Shown here: positions 1 to 64,000 of the stretch, piece by piece
How the letters are laid out: every line of letters begins with the position of its first letter
Position numbering within the stretch: position 1 is the first letter of the stretch
NCBI GenBank assembly: GCA_907165065.1
Contig: OU015544.1
Span: 3,173,501 to 3,237,500, forward strand
Length of the DNA stretch: 64,000 nt
Direction of reading: 5' to 3'
Source: Caprimulgus europaeus
Taxonomy: Eukaryota; Chordata; Aves; Caprimulgiformes; Caprimulgidae
The notes under the pieces: model-generated
What the model was told of the DNA's origin: nothing
The model's input: only the letters and a program-made list of their open reading frames with translations
Database searches by the model: none
Made by a program: the position numbers and the translations under genes

Positions 1-3000
1 AATCAGCAGAACCTGCTTAACCCTTTCCCAGAAGCAGGAACAGCTGCAAATGGGGTGGTGCTCCAAAGAAATGTTACTGCCAGCCATGGGGAGCACACTG
101 GAAGAGGTGAAGATGGCCTGAGATAAGAGATCAGAGAGGCTGCTGCTGCTCATCAGGAAATTTAAAGAGAAGTATAAATACAATCCATGATAAAGATCAG
201 GGAAGAAGTCTAAACCCTAACCCCATGGTTCATACAAGCCTGAGAGATTCTAAACAGTGACTTCTAAGAGTCTAGCAGTATGAAACAAAGGCATAGGCCT
301 CGCTGCTTATCTGGGTGAATCAGGTTGCAAAAACCTTCTTGTCTGCTAGTCTTAAAAGCAACATTTTTAAAATATGGAATGTTACACCATAAGATAAAAA
401 TGTGAGTAAAATGAGGACTCTCTCTAGGCCAAGATTCCCATTTTAAAAGTAAGAACAAGTAGAGACACTTAACTAAAATAAGCCACTTGGTTAATACAAA
501 AAAGACAGAATAAACATTGCTTAAGCTTCAGTGAGCTATGAGCTTTGTTTCAGTAGTTAAAGGTAATGAGAAATAAATGCCATCTTATATCTGCATTTAA
601 ATGGGTGTGTCCTGCAAAAATGATTATTGTACCTATTTGGTTACATGTACAGCGTAATGTTTATTTAAAGGCTCACAAAAATACACTTCAGTTGCCTGAG
701 AATGGTGTAATTGTGGTCAGATGGCATGATTTAATTTGAACTTTTGCCCAGCAGTCTCCAGTATGTAATAGATCATTTGCAGGAGCATGTAAGCAGAACA
801 CCGCTGAAGGAGCCAAATGGAAAGCAGCCTTATCCCACAGGCTGAAGGTGTAATAAAATCCTGACTCTGTTCTTGGCTGGCAGGGGCAGCTGTAGCTGTT
901 CACTAGAATATCCTCAGTAAGTATGGTGAGAGCTGGGCAAGAGTTCAGAGCTACTGCTCTCCAGATGGCTCAGAACAATACTGAGTTGCAGAATACTTGT
1001 TTCCATGTAAGGCTGCTTGCTGCTGGCTGTCCTGCAGTTCTGCCACTTGCAAAGAAAACACTGGGAAAATTCCTCCCCCCCCACTTTGGGCAACTTCAGC
1101 CTGTATGACTGCCTGATTCCGAGTCACCTAGTCACCAACTGTATTTATGTAGTAATGTGATGCTGTATAAATGAGTAATTTCTCCTTCCTAGGCCAAATT
1201 TTGGTGAAGAAACCTAATGCAACTGATCAAAGAGTTAAAAATAGAAATTTGGCAAGTGATGAACCTAAATCCAATTAAATATTCTTCTCCCAAGAGGAAA
1301 CCTTCTGTTGCCTCCCTACCAGACATTAACTCGGGTGTTCACATTATTTCCCTCTATAAAGATTTCGTCAGGCTTCTCCACAAAGCCAGTATTTTCACAG
1401 TGAAATATTCTTATACAAAAAAATAGATACAAACTGAATGTGTGCTGTGAAATGGCAGCTGATTCTTCAATGACATTATAAAAGAAACCTGAACCTGCCT
1501 TAGTACACTTTGGGTCAGTCAACAGGCCTGAACTTGTCCAAAAACCGCTAAGCACCGAGCTCAGACAGGGCTACAAGGACTGAGAGGACACACATCAGTG
1601 ACAGTTTTAAGCTGGGACTGAGGATCAGCTCTGCCAAACAACACTTAAACACTTCCCTTATTCACTTAATTAGAATGATCCTCTCTCAGTCACAGCTGAG
1701 GTGTTTTGCCAAAGGATGGCACAGCAGATTTCCACACCTCACCTCCAAAACACCAGGCTTCTCCTGGGCAGCCCTCACCATTTAGGTCACACACAAATGC
1801 TGCAGTGGGATTTGCCACATGGTGGTTGTGCACATTCAGAAATGTTTAAGACAGGTTTATAGAGAAATTAAGGGAGGCAACAGGATTAAAATCACCAACT
1901 GCATTAGCACAGATGTACTGGCAGAATTTTTTTTTTTCAATCCATAACTTTGAGCTTATCTGAATACCAGCTTCAGGCATGGTAAAAAGTTTCTTCCTGC
2001 TGCTCCCCACCTAGAGTCTTACGCAACACACGGGGATGCATGTGACTGTATGTCAGGAGAGGTCAGCTGGACTGAGGTGAGACCTAGGAATCACAGAATC
2101 AGAGAAATACAATCTGTTGTTATGAAAATATCCTAAATATTACAGTTCTCAGGAAAACAGCTGCAGCAAACAAGGCACTGAGAAGCATGGTTTTTAAAAC
2201 AGAGCAGAGATTTAGTGAACATGGCTAGATTTGTATGATGTTGTAAATCTAATTGTGTGTTTTCTTTGTGCAGGTCCAATTTCTTTCAGAGACAGAAAAG
2301 AAATGCTGAGCACACAAATCTGCTTTTTCAAGCCTTTTCAGCAGATGGAAATAGCCTAAGAAACATGCAGCCTCAGAAAAGACACCCAGGCCCTTAAAAC
2401 TCACATGGTTTCTACACGTAAGTGTAAGCCTCAGAGTATTTCTGTGGTTTAGTTAGGAGCAGCTTCAGCTAGAGAACTGCCAGTTTGTTTCCTGATAATA
2501 TGGAAGGAAAATAGAGGTACCACAAGGCCATTGTGTGCAGATAGAACAGGCTCTGGGAAACGCATCTGATCTCTTAAAGAGTTTCTTACACTTTGTCAAA
2601 TGGTTTGAGACAGTTTAACCTCCCCAAGCTGTGAGCTCTAGCTGACATCTTCCACCAAATCAAATCGGTGCCACCTTCCAGGGAAAAGGCTTTAGACCAT
2701 GGAAATGTCACACAGATCAGGTGGTATGCAAGTAATGGGTAACTACCTCCAGACTGATACCATCAGTCACAATCTTGTGTAAAACCAGGCCAACCAACAC
2801 TTCTGGGTAGTTCACAGGATTTGCCTTGATCTGAGATATCTTGGAGCCAAGTGCAACACTCCATGTAGCAAAAAGCAGCAACATGACACACTGCCAAGGC
2901 CACAAGGAAACTAAAAGTTCCGACCACCTCTCATGAGGAGGCAGCAGCAGACCTGTGTGGCCTGCTCTGTCACATCAGCATTAAAAAAAAACCCCAAACC

Positions 3001-6000
3001 AACCCCAAAAAATGGTGGATTATGCCTTAAATCAGGTGTAGTAAACACACAGCCCTTCCTTCAAAGGACCCCTCAAGCAGGAACAGAGCAGCAGTCGCCA
3101 GAGAAAAGCCACCAACTCCCACTTTTTCCAAGGACAGAGAAGCAGTTTCTGAGGCCATGGGAGAAGGGTGGGGTTTGCAGGGCAGTTAGAGCAGGGAACA
3201 ATACACCGAGCTGACAGCTCCTATCTCCTGCCTTTCATCAGGAAATAGCAGCCAGTTTCCTTATTACCAGCTGCCTGTGCAACTCATTTAAGCTTCTTGG
3301 GAAACCAGAGGAACAATTAAGCTGGGAGTAACTCCCTTGAAACAGGGAAGATGCAGCACACTTATTTATCCATATCTGAACAGCTCCTCAAGTGAGGTTT
3401 AAAGAAAGATGACCTTTGATTTAATGCTAATATAGTCAATGCTCTTTGAATCCATGAGTGAATAATAAAAAACCCCTCTAGCACAATAAAGGGCGGTGTT
3501 AAAGGCAAACTAAACCAAAGCCTGGCCCGTTAGCAGGTTCACATTTGTTTTTCCACAACTGAATATCACCAGCAGTCAACAGGCTGAGTGACTTCACAGC
3601 TCAACAGCCTCTTCACTTTAAATTTAATACTGAGTAATAGTCAGCTTTTTTTTTGGGGGGGGGTTTTGACCAAAATCCCATTTTTGCTGAATTCCTGACA
3701 CATGCCAAGCAGCCCATGGCAGAGTGCTGGGCTCTCCCCTCCGCTTTTACCTGGGAGCTGATTCAGCCAGATGTTCTTTGGATATTTGATGACAGTTTCT
3801 GCATTTGAGCTCCCTTCACTCTTGACAACTGACCCAGGTTGTTACAGCCTCTCCCGTTCAAGCCACGACCAAAACAGTGTTTTGCTGCCTTTTATGAAAG
3901 CTGAGTGGATGCATCAATAAGTGAAACAGCTCAAGAAATAAATGCTAGCATTTCATGCCCTCAATTAGACATTCAAATTAGGAAAGTCACAGCAGGCTCA
4001 AAGAGTTTTTCAGCACAATCCTTTTAAAAATGAGTTTGTAAGAGCATAAGCAAATATTTCCCCTCGATCTAGTTCTGAATGCGTTAGCAGGGTGTTTCAC
4101 AGGGAAGGCGATTGCTTCACTCCCTGCTTCCTGAAGGGGTTACAGCAATCCCCCGAGGCTCCCGCAATTAAACCCTCCTGGACCAGCCTGCCCGCAGCAA
4201 GGGCTGACAGCCCAGCAGGAAGCCCTCCCTGGCTATTGCTCTCCCACTTTCACACTCCACTTTGTGCTGCAATCTGGAGAAGGTTGGGCAAAGTACTTAC
4301 TGTTTTTTCTTCTTCCCCTCCAAAAAACCAAACCAAAACACAAATTTACACAGAAAAACCTCCCTAGAATTTCGAATCTCAGAAAGCAATCTCTATCACC
4401 TTCTATATAATTACATCCAACCTTTTCACTGCTGATTACAAAGTATTTTTTAACCATTCAAAGAAAAACAAATTGCTTTTACCTCCAAGGAACACACCCC
4501 ATCACCACTTATTTTTACACCTGCAATCAGTTCTGTTCACTAATATTTATATTTGTCCTTGATAATCAGGGAAACATCCACAGTATTTGTGCTTGCAATT
4601 AACACCGCCTGCAGTGAGAGGGAGGCTGATTCTAACAAATTAAATGATGAAACCCAAAAGCACAGCAGGGAAGGGCCTTCTGGAACAGCATTAAGCCATC
4701 TTCAAATATTAATGACAAATATCTTTTAGTATGAACAGGCAGCTGGGTGCTTTCACAGAGGGAGCTGCTTTAACAAGAGACACTGTGTGACACTGGGATG
4801 GAGGTAAGAAACTACAAGCAGAGATGGGGAGCAGGAGGTTTCCTGTTGGTTTGGAAGTGTGGAACTGGATTATTCCATCTGACATAGCCTGTGCTGGTCT
4901 CTTGGCTTGGCCTGGCACAAACCAGTGGGACCTTTTTAGCTTTGCTTACCCCAGCACAGTTCCTGCCCCAGTCGGGTACCCTGTGGCTGCCAGGGGCACA
5001 CCAGCGTGCTCACATCTCCCAGGGCCTGCAAAGGACATTGGTGGCGAGGCACAATGCACAGGTTGGGCAGTAAGCAAGGAGAGAAGGAGGAGGAGGAGGA
5101 GCAGCTGCAATCCCACCCCAGCTCAGCTCTGCTGTGCTTCTCAGGCTGACAACACAGCCAACTTTCTGCTTTGTGTCCTATTTAAAGTGCAGAGATTCAG
5201 CCATGTTCCACAGATTATGAGACTAAAAAACCCCCATCTCTATCACCTCAAAGCCACCTCTGATGTTTAACCAAACATGAGTTGTTCTTACGAGGGCTGT
5301 TACTCCTGTGTGATTTTCACCAAGTCCAAGGAAAAAAGCAAGATACTTTTGTGTCTAAACTGCAAGAAGAATCAACTAAACCCACAGTGATCTGTGCTGA
5401 GATCGTTGCTCTTGCGACAGAGCTCACTTTGGATTTTTCTCTCACACACTTTAAGCCAGAGGATCAGCCTCTTCCCGTGTGTACTGAAAATATGTACAAC
5501 AAACAGAAACTCTGGATTAAGGGAGCACAATACATGTTTCCAGACGAAATGCTAAAGGCTCCAAGTCCTCCTTTGAAGCCACAAAACACAAATGCAGAGG
5601 GATCTTCCAGGTTCACACTCACTGTAGAATGCTTGGGACAACAGATTTCACAGCTACCAGCTAAGCTCAAGATACAGAAACAATCCAGCTGAAATAAACA
5701 CTGGGAAACAGTTATTTGGTTGTTTATTTAAGCAAACACAAAACTATCCATTTGCAAAGCTCATTAGGTTTGCATAACTTTCATTTCTATCATTTGTTAC
5801 CTTTTACCAAGTCTTATTATCTCCCAGCAGCTGAACAGGTAGAAGCAAGTAGAATGACCAGTTCCTTCTTTAAATGACGTTAGAAAGCTTCAAAATAACA
5901 GCACAGCTTATTGGAATGGACACATACAGACAGGAGTTGCAGAACAATAGATATATAGATATATATTTTGTACTATATGTATGTAAACATGTTGAACTAA

Positions 6001-6094
6001 AAGTGGGAGAAAGCTTTTGATTTGTCCAGTGATTTTTCAGCAGGCAAGGAGGCACGATTGTAAGGAGACAGCTAAAGCATTTAGGAAGGTTTAG
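1..6094. other. intergenic sequence left of mir-21; no exon recognised
   Basis: No open frame here resembles a protein I know. In human the next gene is TUBD1, convergent with VMP1, but none of its C-terminal sequence is visible. The longest frames (4824-5270 and 5282-5692, plus strand) lack known motifs and are no longer than chance frames elsewhere in the window. A T12/G9 run lies at 3643-3663. Confidence 0.6.
5081..5101. repeat. (GGA)n purine repeat
   Basis: Short GGA/AGG run in intergenic sequence. Confidence 0.75.
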
Positions 6095-6100
6095 TTTATT
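6095..6100 (-). terminator. candidate poly(A) signal for pri-miR-21 or long VMP1 transcript
   Basis: TTTATT on the plus strand is AATAAA on the minus strand, about 0.8 kb beyond the mir-21 hairpin. It is the first canonical signal after the VMP1 stop. A second one lies at 5723-5728. The distance agrees with the roughly 0.9 kb of tail reported for human pri-miR-21. Confidence 0.45.
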
Positions 6101-6910
6101 GGCTCAAGCTCTAGGAAGAGGGTTTTTTCTTTTTACTTATTTTTACACAGTCTCCTCCTTTCAGTCTGACAGGGACCTAAATGTCATTTACTCGCAACCA
6201 AAGGCTTTAAGACGCTACCAGAACTGCGTGAAGGAAATACCAGGGTCCCCAAGGTGAATGGCAGATCTGAGGGGAAAAAAAGCTGCTGCTAAAACTGGGG
6301 TAAGTAGCAATTTCACTAATCCAGGTATCCTGAAGAAAAAGGAAACAGCTATGAGCTGCTGACATGATCTCTTACAGAGTGCAAAATTAAAGTTTTAGTA
6401 GACTGAAAAAAGTCAAGTATCAGAGTTATGATTTTTTTGGATGTGCATTGTATGAGAACAAGTTCTTTGCTACATTATTTTTAGGCCAAAAAGTGAAAAA
6501 AAGCTGCTAGGGCATTTAACAAATACTGTTCATCTTCTAAAGATCCACAGGGGCAAATGAATGGCCTTTGTGCTTTTAACTATCTGGTACTACCTCTCAG
6601 CACTCAGACCTTCAGATATTTAAATTGAATCTAGTCAGCAGCATTAGTGAGAGACATCTGTATTAAAACCCCTCCCCACTCCTTCAGTAGCATTGTTAAG
6701 TTCTATACCAAGCATACAAGAGAAACTTTACAAACCTCACACACAACTGAGATGAAACTTTCAAAGATGTTTCTCACACAGACTGCTGCGCTGCCTGACC
6801 TGTGAACTCATTTCCAGCTAACCCTGAACACATTTAAATGCTGTTGATGTTCAATGAAAACAGCTGGAGATGGATGAGCGAACGGTCAGATGAAAGATAC
6901 CAAAATGTCA

Positions 6911-6932
6911 GACAGCCTACCGACTGTTGTTG
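6911..6932 (-). ncRNA. MIR21: mature miR-21-3p (passenger strand)
   Basis: Begins CAACAACAGUCGGUAGGCUG and ends UC on the minus strand. It differs from the mammalian 3p (CAACACCAGUCGAUGGGCUG), as expected for a bird. It pairs with the 5p arm, leaving short 3' overhangs. Confidence 0.9.
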
Positions 6933-6948
6933 CCATGAGATCCAACAG

Positions 6949-6970
6949 TCAACATCAGTCTGATAAGCTA
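6949..6970 (-). ncRNA. MIR21: mature miR-21-5p
   Basis: Reads UAGCUUAUCAGACUGAUGUU plus GA on the minus strand, the invariant vertebrate guide strand with seed AGCUUAU. End positions follow the usual 22-nt product; one extra 3' base (6948) is a common isomiR. Confidence 0.96.
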
Positions 6971-8424
6971 TCCGACAGGATGGTACAGCCATGGAGATGT
7001 CACGACGGTTGGCAACACAAGAGGGACACTCAGCCAGGATTGAACAAAAGACGAGTTCTCACACCTTGCTCCTAGCAGGGATAAATCGAACCTAAGCAAG
7101 ATCTAACCTACTTTGTGCTCATCTGCCACCTTTCGATAATGCTAACTCAAAGGCAAATTGATTCTTGTTATTTATACCTAGGATAAAAATAAAAAACAAT
7201 AGTTGAAGAATTACCAGGAGTAGCAACACCTGCACAGCAGCAGCGGAACGGACGTCTGCTTACTGAGGAGGGGAAAGATCCACGTTAATGCTGATTATGT
7301 TCATGTACATTGGGACTGGAACACACACTGCTTCATGCCAATGTTGTAAAAATACCTCACTCTAAAAGCCTAAGGTTCAGGTTCTCTAAGGTTCTCTCCC
7401 TGCATCACTGCTGGGTTTGACATCAATCTGTTTTCAGCTGAAATCTTCCCCCCCCCTCTCTTCTTCTTTGCCCACGGTGCTGTGATCAGTAGCAAAGATC
7501 TGAGAAGAATTTCTGATAACAAATATCACTTGCTATTTAACTTGCCTATTTTAACCAGTGAGCCATACTTCAGGCAAAGGAAGGGCTTTGTTCTGCCTTC
7601 TGCTAAGTAAGAAGTTCTTAAGAAAAAAAGAAAAAAAAAAAGAACAAAGGGCTTCAGCACCATTTGTGCAGGAAGGATGAATAAAGCAAGCGGTTCATGG
7701 GATTAAGGCTTCGTAAAGAAACTGAGCATACAAAAGTGGAGAGGAGGAAAAGAAACAGCTTAAAAAGACTGACACAAGAAATTCTGGAATGATCAAAGAT
7801 GACTTTATAAAGTTTTATCTTAACTTCATTCTAAATATACAGAATAAAAAAAAAAAAAGTCAGCTTCAGCATTTTGACAGCAATTATCTCTGCTAACATC
7901 ATGAGGTTTAAGAGGGTGGCTTTTCCAACCGAGAGCACGTGCAATGCGATGGGACACTGGAGAATTCAGATGGAATAGCCTTACCAGGAGGGACATGCAA
8001 CAGTTTGTATCCAATCTGCAGTCATCTATATACATTTTGATGGTCTTGAAAGTTATGGAAAAAGCAAACCAGCCACCCTTCAAAATAACAAATTACCCTT
8101 AGGTCAGTCTGAAGTTAAATCAGGAAATGGAGGGTATTAAATGATCAGTTTTGGAAGTAATTTGGGTGGACAACATTTGTGTTAAACTCCATTTAACATC
8201 CCATTGTCCATCCCGTATAATACAACTCGGACACGTAAAGCATGGATACCTTACCTTGACACTTATAAGTTTGTCAGTGAAACATCTGCTCTAATATCCA
8301 AATTACTTTCAAAATTAAATAAAAAAATTTTTATAGTTGAAAATTGATGTTAAAAAGTTTTCCCCCATTTTGAATAATGCTGATTTTTAAACATATGGAA
8401 AGATGTGTCTTTTTCCCATCTGCT

Positions 8425-8446
8425 AAAACCCCTTCCAAGGGGTTTT
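8425..8446. repeat. perfect inverted repeat just after the VMP1 stop
   Basis: Arms aaaacccctt and aaggggtttt flank a 2-base centre, 26-47 nt past the TGA in the 3' UTR. In RNA it could fold into a short GC-centred hairpin. Confidence 0.8.
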
Positions 8447-8471
8447 TTGTTTGTTTTTTTTCTTTCCAAGC

Positions 8472-63163
<54,692 letters not shown>

Positions 63164-64000
63164 CTGCAAATGAAAAGCAACAGAAATGTAAAAGCACAGG
63201 CTGGCAGTTCAGATTCTATCCCACCCAAAAATATACCAACTTTTTTTGTGTGTGTGTGCTTTGTTAGGAAGTTAATGTGAGCTCCCAGTCATCTTTTCTA
63301 CTCATCACAAAGCATTTGCTCTGATGGCATCAGAAATCACATAGCCTTCCTGCAAAGGAACTAAGGTGGCTTTTTTCCCCCTCCATTTAGCTGACAACCA
63401 TTCAAGAATGCAATTGGCCCAGGGTGCAAAAAGCCTGGCCTATCTCTTAGCCTTTATGCAAGGTACCACACTGCTGGTTAAAAATCAGCTAATGTATGAG
63501 GTCAAATGGAACTGTATGACCCACTAGAGAGACCACATTTCACTGTGAACTTTTGAATTTGGTTCTGTTCCAAAGCTATTCTCAGACTTCTCCAATCAAA
63601 CCAGATGGAATTACATGTGCTCTTTGTACACTTCAGTCACTGTGTAAGCGGAGAACAGCATCTCTCCTCCCAGTCAGGATCCTCTGGCTATGGTTAAGCC
63701 TTGCCACGCTCTTCAGCTTCTCCAAAACAAGCCCAGCAGACAGGAAGTGCTCCCATGAAAAGGATCTGCTTTGATGCCACAGCCCTTCGCTGGACTGACA
63801 AACATTTGGTTGCTTTTAGCTGCAGTGATTTGGTTATAATGCAGAACTCAGTGCTACTGTAACACCAGTCACTCTACACTACCATACCAGTACAGAAGAA
63901 AGGTTCTTCTAATAAATGTGTTATTCTGTGCTTACTGTACAGTCCAGGTTCATCAAAACCTCAGCTATTTTTCGGATAAGAATGTCTTGTTCAAAGGTTG
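63164..64000 (-). other. VMP1 intron 2, partial
   Basis: Runs off the right edge. No segment encodes the expected VMP1 N-terminus. A short (GT)n run lies near 63248-63258. Confidence 0.75.

Larger units (their letters stand above)
6896..6987 (-). ncRNA. MIR21: mir-21 precursor hairpin
   Basis: MicroRNA precursor; Drosha and Dicer release miR-21, a widely expressed regulator that represses targets such as PDCD4 and PTEN in vertebrates. On the minus strand the segment begins UGUACCAUCC, carries the 5p arm UAGCUUAUCAGACUGAUGUU, a loop containing GGAUCUCAUGG, the 3p arm CAACAACAGUCGGUAGGCUG, and ends UUUUGGUAUC, which pairs with the start. The arms form a long, nearly complete stem. A CNNC motif (CAUC, 6889-6892) lies about 19 nt past the 3p arm, near where Drosha helper motifs sit. 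The sequence equals the chicken precursor as I recall it. It sits 1.5 kb past the VMP1 stop on the same strand, the conserved position of this gene. Confidence 0.98.
6095..8471 (-). other. VMP1 3' UTR and shared VMP1/pri-miR-21 downstream region
   Basis: Sequence downstream of the VMP1 stop. I see no minus-strand AATAAA or ATTAAA from 8471 down to 6101; only weak variants (TATAAA near 8330 and 7804, GATAAA near 7812) could end a short VMP1 mRNA. The mir-21 hairpin lies inside. The true short VMP1 3' end cannot be placed from sequence. Confidence 0.6.

Noticed and set aside
2090-2115. aatcacagaatcagaga, resembling the reverse-complement end of a CR1 element.
   Set aside because: The sequence that should follow in a CR1 is absent, so the match is too short.
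5282-5692. 136-codon plus-strand frame left of mir-21, considered as the 3' part of the neighbour TUBD1.
   Set aside because: No tubulin motifs and no similarity to the TUBD1 C-terminus as I know it; it starts at a non-ATG codon, and equally long frames occur by chance elsewhere in the window.
6890-7075. 61-codon plus-strand frame across mir-21.
   Set aside because: It is the antisense of the microRNA hairpin; the constraint there is RNA structure.
63936-64000. Possible exon at the right edge: open minus-strand frame (FEQDILIRKIAEVLMNLDCT) ending at a good donor GTAAGC.
   Set aside because: In the phase needed to join VMP1 exon 3 it has an in-frame TGA nine codons before the donor and no ATG, and it does not resemble the VMP1 N-terminus. 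The open frame ends in the wrong phase. It could be a chance frame or part of something beyond the edge.

Overview
This is a piece of vertebrate chromosome, most likely avian. It has one large intron-rich gene, short well-conserved exons, about 40% GC by eye, very few interspersed repeats, and the one recognisable interspersed repeat is a CR1 LINE tail. The miR-21 hairpin matches the chicken form as I remember it. The species cannot be named from the sequence alone.

The gene is VMP1 (vacuole membrane protein 1, TMEM49), read on the minus strand from beyond the right edge down to a stop codon at 8472-8474. Ten coding exons can be placed to the base: 63028-63163, 60858-60948, 58557-58667, 45967-46134, 41209-41340, 27516-27596, 23595-23711, 21119-21180, 9901-10003 and 8472-8615. 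All splice phases agree. Together they encode 380 residues plus the stop, corresponding to about residue 28 onward of the 406-residue human protein. They match exons 3-12 of the 12-exon human gene. Exon 1 and the exon with the start codon lie to the right of position 64000.

The microRNA gene mir-21 lies on the same strand about 1.5 kb past the VMP1 stop (hairpin 6896-6987), the same arrangement as in mammals. Intron 11 holds an octamer, a CCAAT box and an E2F-like site in that order on the minus strand, 2.5-2.6 kb upstream of the hairpin. This fits the CCAAT-type promoter described for human pri-miR-21. No canonical AATAAA occurs on the minus strand between the VMP1 stop and a site at 6095-6100, about 0.8 kb past the hairpin. 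The local sequence therefore allows VMP1 transcripts to run through mir-21.

Layout from left to right: 1-6094 is intergenic sequence with no exon I can support. The region 6095-8471 holds the shared VMP1/pri-miR-21 3' end, and 8472-64000 is the VMP1 body with introns up to 13.6 kb. The introns are mostly unique sequence with homopolymer tracts, one CR1 tail (intron 7), one 19-bp palindromic tandem array (intron 10), a few GC-rich patches with AP-1/MARE-type sites, two CTCF-like motifs and an antisense TATA element (intron 8). VMP1 acts in ER membrane remodelling and autophagosome formation, and miR-21 is a post-transcriptional regulator made from the same locus. I found no new protein-coding system. 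The points worth following are regulatory and RNA-processing features around mir-21.
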